Source: Hansschlegelia beijingensis
Lineage (GTDB): Bacteria; Pseudomonadota; Alphaproteobacteria; Rhizobiales; Methylopilaceae
Reading direction: 5' to 3'
Assembly (NCBI RefSeq): GCF_014196425.1
Contig: NZ_JACIDR010000002.1
Coordinates: forward strand, 682,001-746,000
Length of the DNA stretch: 64,000 bases
Both the position numbers and the translations under genes were made by a program. Under the pieces are notes generated by a model, which saw nothing but the letters and a program-made list of their open reading frames with translations, was not told the origin of the DNA and did not search any database. Below, in pieces: positions 27,091 to 36,301 of this stretch. Position 1 is the first letter of the stretch, and every line of letters begins with the position of its first letter.

Positions 27091-27180
27091 GTCGTCCTCC
27101 GGCTTGACCGAAGGACCCGCCTCGGGCGTAGACCTCGACCCTTGAGCTGGATGGTCCGGTCAGGCCGGACCATGACGGGC
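27091..27180. repeat. palindromic intergenic repeat, copy 1
   Basis: A 90-bp element that aligns without gaps to a second copy at 28671-28760. Both ends are hairpins. The left one is CCTCCGG/CCGAAGG with one mismatch. The right one is GGTCCGG/CCGGACC, perfect, near 27153-27173. The right-hand stem differs from copy 2 by paired changes, so the structure is what is conserved. Elements of this look are dispersed in many Hyphomicrobiales genomes. It lies between the ligase and aldehyde dehydrogenase genes. Confidence 0.75.
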
Positions 27181-27260
27181 ATAGTTCTGACAACGATCCC
27201 GGCTCTCTCTCCGTCGCCGGGATGACGGCTTCCCTTCGGCGGGACCGACAGGTGACATCG

Positions 27261-28646
27261 ATGACCGACCAGATCTGCATCTCTCCCGTCGACGGCCGCG
27301 AACTGGCCCGCCGGCCGACCGAGTCCGCCGCTGCGATGGAGGCGATTCTCGCCGATGCGCGGCGCGCCCAGCTTGAATGGGCCGAAGTCCCAATCGCCGA
27401 GCGCGGGCGCAAGATGCTCGTCTTCCTCGACGCGCTGCTGGGCCTCAATCAGCAGATCATCCCCGAGCTCGCGCTGCAGATGGGGCGCCCCGTTCGGTTC
27501 GGGGGCGAGATGCGCGGCGTGGAGGAGCGGGTGAAGCACTGCGTCGCGACCGCGGAGGCGTCGCTCGCGCCGATCGTTCCGGAGCCGAAGCCCGGCTTCC
27601 GGCGCATGATCAAGCGCACGCCGCTCGGCCTGGTGTTCGTGATCGCGCCCTGGAACTACCCGTTCCTGACGGCCGTGAACACGATCGTGCCCGCGCTCAT
27701 CGCCGGCAACGCCGTGCTACTGAAGCACGCCGCCCAGACCATCCTGGTCGGCGAGCGCTTTCAGGAGGCGATGGACAAGGCCGACCTTCCGAAGGGCCTG
27801 TTCCGCAACGTGGTGCTCGACCACGAGCAGGCCGGCGCCCTGATCGCCGCCGGCGCCTTCGACCACATCAACTTCACCGGCTCGGTGGCGGGCGGCCGCG
27901 CCGTCGAGAAGGCGGCGGCCGGGACCTTCACGAGCCTGGGGCTTGAGCTTGGCGGCAAGGACCCCGCCTATGTGCGCGCGGACGCCGACCTCGACTTCGC
28001 CATCGAGAACATCGTCGACGGCGCGTTCTACAATTCGGGCCAGTGCTGCTGCGGGGTCGAGCGCATCTACGTGCACGAGAGCCTCTACGACCGCTTCGTC
28101 GCGGGCGCGGTGGAGCTGACCTCCAGATACGTGCTCGGAAACCCCCTCGACGACGCCACCACCCTCGGGCCCATGTCCGCCGCGCGCTTCGCCGAAACGG
28201 TGCGGTCGCAGACGCGCGAGGCGCTCCAGAAGGGCGCGAAGGCGCATCTCGATCCCAAGGCCTTCCCGGCGGACCGCGAGGGCACGCCCTATCTGGCGCC
28301 GCAGATCCTCACCGGGGTCGACCACTCCATGCGCGTGATGGTCGAGGAGAGCTTCGGGCCGGTCGTCGGGATCATGAAGGTCCGCGACGATGACGAGGCC
28401 GTCCGCCTGATGAACGACAGCCCCTATGGCCTCACCGCGTCGATCTGGACGCGCGAGGTGGATGTCGCCGAGGCGCTCGGCGACCGGATCCAGACGGGCA
28501 CGGTCTATATGAACCGGTGCGACTATCTCGATCCGGCGCTGGCCTGGACCGGCGTCAAGGACACCGGGCGCGGGGCCTCGCTCTCCGAGATCGGCTTTCA
28601 GCTCCTGACGCGGCCAAAGAGTTTTCACCTGCGCGAGGCCCGATGA
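27261..28646 (+). CDS. Aldehyde dehydrogenase, likely for gamma-glutamyl-aminoaldehyde
   Basis: 461 residues. ATG 27261 follows AGGTGAC and is preferred over an ATG 39 bp earlier. NAD-binding and catalytic motifs are complete: VIAPWNYPFLTAVNTIVPAL (substrate/cofactor Asn), FTGSVAGGRAV, the general-base Glu in LELGGKDPAYV, and the nucleophile Cys263 in NSGQCCCG. ESFGPVVGIMKV is the usual C-terminal motif. In the Puu pathway the matching enzyme oxidises gamma-glutamyl-aminobutyraldehyde; here the aldehyde would come from the alcohol dehydrogenase encoded next. Confidence 0.9.
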   Translation: MTDQICISPVDGRELARRPTESAAAMEAILADARRAQLEWAEVPIAERGRKMLVFLDALLGLNQQIIPELALQMGRPVRFGGEMRGVEERVKHCVATAEASLAPIVPEPKPGFRRMIKRTPLGLVFVIAPWNYPFLTAVNTIVPALIAGNAVLLKHAAQTILVGERFQEAMDKADLPKGLFRNVVLDHEQAGALIAAGAFDHINFTGSVAGGRAVEKAAAGTFTSLGLELGGKDPAYVRADADLDFAIENIVDGAFYNSGQCCCGVERIYVHESLYDRFVAGAVELTSRYVLGNPLDDATTLGPMSAARFAETVRSQTREALQKGAKAHLDPKAFPADREGTPYLAPQILTGVDHSMRVMVEESFGPVVGIMKVRDDDEAVRLMNDSPYGLTASIWTREVDVAEALGDRIQTGTVYMNRCDYLDPALAWTGVKDTGRGASLSEIGFQLLTRPKSFHLREAR

Positions 28647-28670
28647 TCCGGCGCGGCTTCGAATGAGGCT

Positions 28671-28760
28671 CGTCGTCCTCCGGCTTGTCCGGAGGACCCA
28701 TCGACGGCGTAGCGCTCCACGCCCGGCATGGATCCTCCGGTCAGGCCGGAGGATGACGGC
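28671..28760. repeat. palindromic intergenic repeat, copy 2
   Basis: A 90-bp copy of the element at 27091-27180, same orientation and length. Left hairpin CCTCCGG/CCGGAGG and right hairpin ATCCTCCGG/CCGGAGGAT are both perfect. Relative to copy 1, the right stem has GGT changed to CCT on one arm and ACC to AGG on the other: compensatory changes. It lies between the aldehyde and alcohol dehydrogenase genes. Confidence 0.75.
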
Positions 28761-28811
28761 GGAGGATTTCCGGAGCGACCGACGCAGACGAACGTCCGAG
28801 AGACAGCAGCG

Positions 28812-29987
28812 ATGACCGGCTTCACAGCTTCCTGGAACTACCCGACCCGCGTGCTGTTCGGCCCCGGCCGGATCGCGGAGATCGCCGACGCCTGCGCGAC
28901 GGCCGGGATCAAGCGTCCTCTGTTCGTCACCGACGCGGGGCTGAAGGACGCCGACATCACCCGCCGCGCGCTCGAGCGGCTCGCGGGCGCGGGGCTTCAC
29001 GTCTCGACCTTCTCGGACGTGAAGGGCAACCCGACCGGCGGAAACGTCGATGCGGGCGTCGCAGCCTACCGCGAGGCGGGCGCGGACGGGGTGATCGCCT
29101 TCGGCGGCGGCTCGGGGCTGGACGTGGGCAAGCTCGTCGCCCTGATGGTCGGACAAACCCGTCCGGTCTGGGACTTCGAGGATATCGGCGACTGGTGGAC
29201 CCGCGCGGACGCCGACAGGATCGCGCCGATCGTCGCGGTCCCCACGACCGCGGGCACGGGCTCCGAGGTCGGACGCGGCGCGGTGGTGACCAATGAGGAG
29301 ATCCACGAGAAGAAGATCATCTTCCACCCGAAGCTGCTGCCCGCGGTGGTGATCTCCGACCCTGAGCTCACGGTCGGCCTGCCGCCCAAGCTGACGGCCT
29401 GGACCGGATTCGACGCGCTGGCGCATTGCCTCGAGGCGTTCTCGGCGCCGGGCTTCCACCCGATGGCCGACGGCATCGCGGCGAACGGCGCGCGGCTCGT
29501 GAAGACCTACCTGCCGCGCGCGGTCGCCAACGGGGCGGACATCGAGGCGCGCTCCAACATGCTGGCGGCCGCCTCGATGGGCGCCGCCGCCTTCCAGAAG
29601 GGGCTCGGCGCCATTCACTCGATGTCGCATCCGGTGGGGGCCCTTTACGACACCCATCATGGTCTCACCAACGGCGTGGTGATGCCGTATGTGCTTCTCG
29701 CAAACCGGCCGGCGATCGAGGAGCGCTTCGGCCATCTCGCGCGCTCGCTGGAGATCCCGGGCGGCTTCGACGGCTTCATCGAGTGGGTGCTGCGCTTCCG
29801 GAAGGAGCTCCATGTGCCGCACGCGCTGGGCGAACTCGGCGTAGGCGAGGACCGCATCGACGAGCTCGCCGAAAAGGCCGAGCGCGATCCTTCCACCGGC
29901 GGGAACCCGCTGCCCTTCAAGGCCGCTGATTTCGCGCGGCTGTTCCGCGCCGCCATCCGCGGCGATCTCGACGCCGCGCGAGGCTGA
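28812..29987 (+). CDS. Iron-containing (group III) alcohol dehydrogenase
   Basis: 391 residues from ATG 28812; the frame is open 28 codons upstream through the repeat, which is not homologous to the family. NAD-binding segments GGGSGLDVGKLVALM and PTTAGTGSEV are clear. Metal ligands are spread over the second half: GFDALAHCLEAF, SAPGFHPMADG, and GAIHSMSHPVGALYDTHHGLTNG. Members oxidise primary alcohols with NAD+. In this locus the predicted job is to oxidise the hydroxyl of a gamma-glutamylated amino alcohol to its aldehyde. The next gene starts 3 bp after its stop. Confidence 0.9.
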   Translation: MTGFTASWNYPTRVLFGPGRIAEIADACATAGIKRPLFVTDAGLKDADITRRALERLAGAGLHVSTFSDVKGNPTGGNVDAGVAAYREAGADGVIAFGGGSGLDVGKLVALMVGQTRPVWDFEDIGDWWTRADADRIAPIVAVPTTAGTGSEVGRGAVVTNEEIHEKKIIFHPKLLPAVVISDPELTVGLPPKLTAWTGFDALAHCLEAFSAPGFHPMADGIAANGARLVKTYLPRAVANGADIEARSNMLAAASMGAAAFQKGLGAIHSMSHPVGALYDTHHGLTNGVVMPYVLLANRPAIEERFGHLARSLEIPGGFDGFIEWVLRFRKELHVPHALGELGVGEDRIDELAEKAERDPSTGGNPLPFKAADFARLFRAAIRGDLDAARG

Positions 29988-29990
29988 GCG

Positions 29991-30866
29991 ATGCGCCCTG
30001 TCCGGCTGCTCGTCGCGGAGGGCAATCCGCCCAAGATGCGCGAGCGGCACGCCGCCGTCTCCGGACGGACCCCGAGCCAGTTCTACGCGGACGTCCTTGC
30101 CATGCTGGCCGAGGACCTTGGCGTCGCCGCCGAGATCGACATCTGCTTTCCGGCCGACCAGGGCGCCAATCTGCCGGGCGGCGACCTCGCCGGCTATGAC
30201 GGCGTCGCCATCACGGGGTCGGGCCTCAATCTCTGGAAGGCGGAGCCGGAATCCCTCGCCCAGGTGGAGTTCGCGCGGGCCGTCTACGCGTCGGGGCTGC
30301 CGTTCTTCGGCTCCTGCTGGGGCCTGCAGGTCGCGGCGGCGGCGGCGGGCGGCGAGGTGAAGCTCAACCCACAGGGCCGCGAGATCGGCATCGCGCGCTC
30401 GATCCGCATCACCGACGCGGGCCGCGGCCACCCTCTGCATGCGGACCGCACGGAGGTGTTCGACGCGCCGGCGATCCATTCGGACGAGGTCGCGGTGCTG
30501 CCGCCGAACGCCACCGTGACGGCGACCAACGAGCTCTGCGCGGTGCAGGCGGCCGAGATCCGGCATGGCAAAGGCGTGTTCTGGGGCGTCCAGTTCCACC
30601 CCGAATACACCTTCGCGGAGCTCGGCGGCATCCTGACCCGCTACACGCCGGTCATGCTCAAGGAGGGCTTCTTCCGCGAGCCGGAGGAGGCCGCCCGCTA
30701 CGTCTCCGATCTTGTCGCGCTCGACGATGAGCCCGGGCGCAAGGACGTGGCTTGGCGGCTCGGGATCGCGCCGTCAGTGCTCGACCCGAAGGTCCGCAGG
30801 ACCGAGCTCACCAACTGGCTGAGGTCCCAGGTGCTGCGGACCGCGAGCGCCCGCGGCCGCGCCTGA
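29991..30866 (+). CDS. Class I glutamine amidotransferase-like hydrolase
   Basis: 291 residues. The class I nucleophile elbow GSCWGLQ has Cys109, and the His-x-Glu pair is in VQFHPEYTF, so the triad is complete. Around 55 residues after the core (about 235-291) form a charged extension ending in ELTNWLRSQVLRT. It is not fused to or next to a synthase partner that would need ammonia. As the last gene of the locus it is the natural candidate to hydrolyse the gamma-glutamyl bond and return glutamate, as PuuD does. GMP-synthase-like amidotransferase of unknown partner is the alternative. Confidence 0.85.
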   Translation: MRPVRLLVAEGNPPKMRERHAAVSGRTPSQFYADVLAMLAEDLGVAAEIDICFPADQGANLPGGDLAGYDGVAITGSGLNLWKAEPESLAQVEFARAVYASGLPFFGSCWGLQVAAAAAGGEVKLNPQGREIGIARSIRITDAGRGHPLHADRTEVFDAPAIHSDEVAVLPPNATVTATNELCAVQAAEIRHGKGVFWGVQFHPEYTFAELGGILTRYTPVMLKEGFFREPEEAARYVSDLVALDDEPGRKDVAWRLGIAPSVLDPKVRRTELTNWLRSQVLRTASARGRA

Positions 30867-30871
30867 GCCGC

Positions 30872-31063
30872 TCAGAGCCCGTTGATCACCATGACGGCCA
30901 GAGCGCCGGCGCCCAGGAGCAGCGCGGCCGCGCCCGCCGTCTGGATCTGGCGGATCTTCTGGCTCTTGCGCGCCCTGGCGACTTCCTCGCGTCTCCCGAA
31001 AGCGCGCGGTTGTTCCTCGCCCGGTTCCGACTCCCGGTCTGGAAAAACCCGAAAGGTTCTCAT
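30872..31063 (-). CDS. Small single-span membrane protein
   Basis: 63 residues: a charged N-terminal half (RESEPGEEQPRAFGRREEVA, then a basic patch RARKSQKIRQIQ) followed by one C-terminal membrane helix, AGAAALLLGAGALAVMVI. The layout is that of a tail-anchored small protein. It is convergent with the amidotransferase-like gene, with only 5 bp between stop codons. Purine-rich sequence precedes the ATG. No family recognised. Confidence 0.5.
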   Translation of the reverse strand: MRTFRVFPDRESEPGEEQPRAFGRREEVARARKSQKIRQIQTAGAAALLLGAGALAVMVINGL

Positions 31064-31163
31064 CCTCGGTTCACTCCTCGCCGACGCCCGCTATGTGTGG
31101 CGCCGGCCCCGCTCTTTGGAGGGGTGATCGGTCGATAAGCGCGGGCGCTTCCGAGCGCTCCGC

Positions 31164-32363
31164 TCACACCGCCTTGAGCGCGATCGAGACGTCCTCGAGC
31201 AGATCGTCGCGGTCCTCGAGCCCGACCGAGAGGCGCAGCATCGCGTCCGTGATGCCGAGCTCGGCGCGCGCCTCGGGGGACAGCCGCTGGTGCGTCGTGG
31301 TCGCTGGATGCGTCAGGATCGACTTGGCGTCGCCCAGGTTGTTGGAGATCTTGGCGATCCGCAGCGCGTTGCCGAACCGGAACGCCTCGGCCTTGCTGCC
31401 GTCGAGCGTGAACGCCACCAGCGTGCCGCCGCCGGCCATCTGCTTCTTCACGAGCGCCGCCTGCGGGTGGTCGTCGCGCCCGCAGTAAACCAGCCGCTTC
31501 ACCTTCGGATGATCGGCCAGAAGGTCCGCGATCGCGGCGGCGTTCGCCTGCATCTTCTCGACCCGCAGCGCCAGCGTCTCGAGGCCTTTGGCCAGGACCC
31601 AGGCGTTGAACGGGGATAGCGACGGGCCGGTCTGCCGCAGGAAGGTCTGCAGATGGTCCGTCACGAACTTTTCCGAGGACAGCACGACGCCGCCCAGCGT
31701 GCGGCCCTGGCCGTCGATGTGCTTGGTCGCCGAATAGACCACGACGTCCGCGCCGAGGCTCAGCGGCCGCTGCAGCACCGGGGTCGCGAACACGTTGTCC
31801 ACCACGAGCAGGGCGCCCGCCTGATGCGCGATCTTCGCGATCGCTTCGATGTCGTAGACCTCGAGGGTCGGATTGGTCGGGCTCTCGAGGAAGAACGCCT
31901 TGGTCTCGGGCCGCGCGGCGGCGCGCCACTGTTCGAGATCGGCGCCGTCGACGAGCGTCGAGGCGACGCCGAAACGCGGCAGCAGATCCTCGACCACGTA
32001 TCGGCAGGAGCCGAACAGCGCCTTGGCCGCCACCACATGATCGCCGGCCTTCACCTGGCACAGCATCGCGGCCGTCACCGCCGCCATGCCGCTGGCGGTC
32101 GCGCGCGCCGCCTCGGCGCCTTCCAGCGCCATCATGCGACGCTCGAAGGTCGAGACCGTCGGGTTCGAGAAGCGCGAGTAGATGTAGCCGGGGTCGCTGC
32201 CGTCAAAGCGCGCTTCGGCCGCCTCCATCGTGTCGTAGGCGTAGCCGGAGGTGAGGTAGAGCGCCTCCGACATCTCGCCGAAGGTCGAGCGGCTCTCGCC
32301 CTCGTGGATCAGCCGCGTGGCGGGACGCAGCGGGCGGTCTGTGGGGAGTCTTTCGCGGCTCAT
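31164..32363 (-). CDS. metZ: O-succinylhomoserine sulfhydrylase
   Basis: 399 residues from ATG 32363, which has GAGG 8 bp upstream; an ATG ten codons earlier is less likely. Cys/Met-metabolism PLP enzyme fold: YSRFSNPTVSTFERRMMALE, the PLP lysine Lys214 in SATKHIDGQGR, and THPATTTHQRL near the C terminus. It makes homocysteine directly from O-succinylhomoserine and sulfide in methionine synthesis. A SAM-II riboswitch in the leader strongly supports the role and predicts repression by S-adenosylmethionine. Confidence 0.93.
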   Translation of the reverse strand: MSRERLPTDRPLRPATRLIHEGESRSTFGEMSEALYLTSGYAYDTMEAAEARFDGSDPGYIYSRFSNPTVSTFERRMMALEGAEAARATASGMAAVTAAMLCQVKAGDHVVAAKALFGSCRYVVEDLLPRFGVASTLVDGADLEQWRAAARPETKAFFLESPTNPTLEVYDIEAIAKIAHQAGALLVVDNVFATPVLQRPLSLGADVVVYSATKHIDGQGRTLGGVVLSSEKFVTDHLQTFLRQTGPSLSPFNAWVLAKGLETLALRVEKMQANAAAIADLLADHPKVKRLVYCGRDDHPQAALVKKQMAGGGTLVAFTLDGSKAEAFRFGNALRIAKISNNLGDAKSILTHPATTTHQRLSPEARAELGITDAMLRLSVGLEDRDDLLEDVSIALKAV

Positions 32364-32385
32364 GATGCGACCTCGGACGGCGCCG

Positions 32386-32411
32386 GGCCGCACGTGACGC
32401 CCGATGCGGCC
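32386..32411 (-). other. hairpin between SAM-II aptamer and metZ start
   Basis: GGCCGCA and TGCGGCC form a 7-bp stem with a 12-base loop, immediately 3' of the riboswitch aptamer and 12 bp before the GAGG ribosome site of metZ. It could be part of the expression platform or an mRNA stabiliser. No T-run follows it. Confidence 0.4.
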
Positions 32412-32423
32412 TACGCGCGTCCG

Positions 32424-32482
32424 GCCTTTTAGCTGGTTGTTTTAACGTGGCTGCAAGCCGGCCGGCCCAAAGAACCACGGTT
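32424..32482 (-). promoter_or_regulatory. SAM-II riboswitch in the metZ leader
   Basis: Reading the minus strand, the leader shows the SAM-II (metA) motif in order: CCGTGG, a T-rich turn into GGGCCGGCCGGCTTGCAG, CCACG closing the P1 stem with the first element, TTAAA, and CTAAAA as the pseudoknot strand. Both the stem and the conserved CTTGCAGCCAC and CTAAAA blocks match the published consensus from memory. SAM-II aptamers sit before metA, metZ and related genes in alphaproteobacteria and block translation when S-adenosylmethionine binds. The metZ start is about 60 nt downstream. Confidence 0.9.
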
Positions 32483-32565
32483 GCGCCTGCGTAGGCCCGC
32501 CGGCGCTTGGCGTCAACGTCTCGTTCGCGTACAGGAACCCGGACGATGGCCCGGGGGACTGCGGT

Positions 32566-33669
32566 TTGCTGAACGGAGACGGCGCGCCGCTGGGCGGCAT
32601 CCTGCCGAGCCAGGCGATCGAGCGGCTGATCACGGACGGCGCCATCGCGCTCGACCGTCCCGCGGCGCCTGACCAGATCCAGCCGGCGAGCCTCGACCTG
32701 AGGCTCGGCACGGTGGTCCATCGCGTGCGGGCGAGCTTCCTGCCCGGCGCGGGACGCACGGTCTCGGAGCGCCTCGTCGATTTCCGTCTGCACACGATCG
32801 ACCTGTCGGACGGCGCCGTGCTGGAGACCGGCTGCGTCTACATCGCGCCGCTGATGGAGAGCCTTGCGCTTCCGGACGACGTCGCCGCCGCCACCAATCC
32901 GAAAAGCTCGACCGGGCGGCTCGACGTGTTCACGCGCGTCATCACCGACGGCGCGCGCGCCTTCGACCAGGTGCCGTCGGGCTATCGCGGGCCGCTTTTC
33001 GCAGAGATTTCCCCGCGCACCTTTCCGGTCCTGGTCCGCGCGGGCTCGCGGCTGAGCCAGCTCCGGCTCCGACGCGGCGAGGCGCGGCTATCCGATGCCG
33101 AGCTCGTGGCGCTCCAGAGCCGCGAGCGGCTCGTCGACGACGACCAGGCGGACGTGCAGGGCGGCGTGGCGGTCACGGTCGATCTTCAGGGCGACGGCGA
33201 AGGGCTCGTGGGCTGGAGGGGCAAGCGGCACACCGGCGTGGTGGACGTGGACGCGCCCGGCGCGCACGCGGTGGAGGATTTCTGGGAGCCGATCCGCGCC
33301 GGCCGCTCCGGGCTCGTGCTCGATCCCGGGCAGTTCTACATCCTGGCCTCGCGGGAGGCCGTCCAGGTGCCGCCGGACCACGCCGCCGAGATGACGCCCT
33401 TCGACCCGCTCGTGGGCGAATTCCGCGTGCATTACGCCGGCTTCTTCGATCCCGGCTTTGGCCACGCCGAGGCGCGGGGCGCCGGCGCGCGCGCCGTGCT
33501 CGAGGTCCGCAGCCACGAGGTGCCGTTCATCCTGGAGCATGGCCAGACGGTCGGACGCCTGGTCTATGAGCGGATGCTGGAGCGGCCTCGCGCGCTCTAT
33601 GGCGAGCTCGGCGCCTCGAACTATCAGGGCCAGAAGCTGAAGCTCTCGAAACACTTCCGCCTGGCCTGA
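32566..33669 (+). CDS. dcd: Two-domain dCTP deaminase
   Basis: 367 residues, about twice the length of trimeric Dcd, as in the alphaproteobacterial 2'-deoxycytidine 5'-triphosphate deaminase group. The N-terminal half has GILPSQAIERLI, IQPASLDLRLGTVVHRVRAS, and ATNPKSSTGRLDVFTRVITD, the substrate-binding block; the second half repeats the fold (FDPGFGHAEARGAGARAV, LEVRSHEVPFILEHGQTVGR). It converts dCTP to dUTP for thymidylate synthesis. No ATG or GTG is in frame near the conserved start; TTG 32566 with a G-rich stretch about 9 bp upstream is the best choice. It diverges from metZ across the riboswitch region. Confidence 0.88.
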   Translation: MLNGDGAPLGGILPSQAIERLITDGAIALDRPAAPDQIQPASLDLRLGTVVHRVRASFLPGAGRTVSERLVDFRLHTIDLSDGAVLETGCVYIAPLMESLALPDDVAAATNPKSSTGRLDVFTRVITDGARAFDQVPSGYRGPLFAEISPRTFPVLVRAGSRLSQLRLRRGEARLSDAELVALQSRERLVDDDQADVQGGVAVTVDLQGDGEGLVGWRGKRHTGVVDVDAPGAHAVEDFWEPIRAGRSGLVLDPGQFYILASREAVQVPPDHAAEMTPFDPLVGEFRVHYAGFFDPGFGHAEARGAGARAVLEVRSHEVPFILEHGQTVGRLVYERMLERPRALYGELGASNYQGQKLKLSKHFRLA

Positions 33670-33680
33670 CCGGCAACGCA

Positions 33681-33738
33681 GCGGCGGACCGCCGCGTCGC
33701 CAGGACATGGCGGGCGCCCCGGCCGCACCGGGACGCCC
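33681..33738. terminator. tandem hairpins between dcd and gdhA
   Basis: Two stems fill the 74-bp convergent gap: GCGGCGG/CCGCCGC around a single A at 33681-33695, and GGGCG-c-CCCGG paired with CCGGG-a-CGCCC around a 5-base loop at 33712-33738. Their place between two convergent genes suggests a shared terminator. Confidence 0.5.
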
Positions 33739-33743
33739 TGGGC

Positions 33744-35105
<1,362 letters not shown>

Positions 35106-35362
35106 TTAAGCAGGTGATGCAAACTTGGGCTTTTAGCCAGATCGTCCGGGGGACGCCAGAAGCCGCCGCCGCCCGCGCGCAGGCTGATCACGCAACGTTG
35201 TTTTCTGCGGTCTCCCGGCCCTCCGCCCGCCCGCCGTCCGCGAGCGCTCCCCGCCGGCGTCGCTGATCGACTCCCCTCCCGCGTCAGCTAGGCTGGGTCA
35301 CCTCAACGAGGTGATGTCGCGGGCCAGGGGTTTCGTCAGCATCACCCGTTCAAGGAGCGCTG

Positions 35363-35842
35363 ATGACTGTCGAGAGCGCCGGTCTGCTGCTCTTCAGACA
35401 CGAGGCCGGAGCGCTTCTCGTGCTGCTGGCGCATCCGGGCGGCCCATTCTGGCGGCGCAAGGATCTCGGCGCCTGGTCGATTCCGAAAGGCGAGCTTCTC
35501 GCCGGAGAGGACCCGGAAGCCGCCGCGCTGCGGGAGTTCGCAGAGGAACTCGGCGCCGCGCCCGCAGGGCCGCTCGTCCCGCTCGGGACGATCGTCCAGC
35601 GCGGCGGCAGGCGGGTGCACGCCTTTGCGGCGGAGGGCGACTTCGACGTGGCGACGATGCGCAGCAACACCTTCGCGATGGAATGGCCGCCGCGAAGCGG
35701 AAGGATGCAGTCCTTTCCGGAGGTCGACCGGGCGGAATGGTTCGCGCCGGAGGTTGCGCGGGAGAAGCTGCTGACCGCACAGGCGGAGCTGATCGACCGG
35801 CTGGAGCGGACGCTGGAAGGAACGGCGGGGGGCGCTGGCTGA
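35363..35842 (+). CDS. NUDIX hydrolase
   Basis: 159 residues. The Nudix box spans residues 43-65: GELLAGEDPEAAAL then REFAEELG, with all catalytic Glu residues present. SIPKGELL just before it is typical of the diadenosine-polyphosphate-like and broad-specificity members. It cleaves nucleoside diphosphates linked to another moiety; the substrate cannot be told. A purine-rich site (AAGGAG) precedes the ATG. The 269 bp before it, back to gdhA, are GC-rich with no feature recognised. Confidence 0.88.
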   Translation: MTVESAGLLLFRHEAGALLVLLAHPGGPFWRRKDLGAWSIPKGELLAGEDPEAAALREFAEELGAAPAGPLVPLGTIVQRGGRRVHAFAAEGDFDVATMRSNTFAMEWPPRSGRMQSFPEVDRAEWFAPEVAREKLLTAQAELIDRLERTLEGTAGGAG

Positions 35843-35854
35843 ATTCGGCCTCTG

Positions 35855-36301
35855 TCAGGCGTCGCGCCAGGCCGAGAACGTCGCGGCCTGTCCGGCCGGC
35901 GCGCCGTCGCGCCCGACCAGCCGCCACACCACGCCGTCCTCGATCCAGAAGCGATGGCCCGACTTCGTCACCCTGACGCCGCGATAGCCGGCCGCGAAGC
36001 CATCGCGCGCGACGGCGTCCAGCAGCGCCTGGCGGGCCGACCGTTCCGGCGCTTCCGCGGAGAGGCGCGAGGGCAGCCCGATGAACTCCTCCCACGAATA
36101 GCCGAAGCAGCGCTGCGCCGTCCTGTTGGCGTAGACGAAGCGCGGGTCCGCGCCGGCGTCATGCGCCAGGACAGCGTAGGGCGCGCTCTCGTAGAGCCAT
36201 GCTGCGTCGGCGCCCTCCGGCGCGAGGGCGCGACCTGCGAACAAGGCGTGGCTTGCGCAGAGGATTTCGAAGAAGCCGCGGTCGTGGCGCAGATCCGTCA
36301 A
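35855..36301 (-). CDS. MEKHLA-domain protein
   Basis: 148 residues. This is a PAS-like MEKHLA domain: FFEILCASHALFAGRALAPE, then WLYESAPYAVLAHDAGADPR, FVYANRTAQRCFGYSWEEFI, and GHRFWIEDGVVWRLV. The start is TTG 36301 with GAGG upstream, overlapping the TGA of the preceding gene (TTGA junction), so translation is coupled. The frame runs on 117 codons upstream, but that part is antisense shadow. MEKHLA proteins probably bind a small molecule or flavin; function is unknown. Confidence 0.8.
   Translation of the reverse strand: MTDLRHDRGFFEILCASHALFAGRALAPEGADAAWLYESAPYAVLAHDAGADPRFVYANRTAQRCFGYSWEEFIGLPSRLSAEAPERSARQALLDAVARDGFAAGYRGVRVTKSGHRFWIEDGVVWRLVGRDGAPAGQAATFSAWRDA

Noticed and set aside
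27222-27260. Earlier ATG for the aldehyde dehydrogenase
   Set aside because: It adds 13 residues outside the family and lacks the AGGTGAC ribosome site that precedes ATG 27261.
28728-28811. N-terminal extension of the iron alcohol dehydrogenase through repeat copy 2
   Set aside because: The extension is encoded by the palindromic repeat and has no counterpart in the family.
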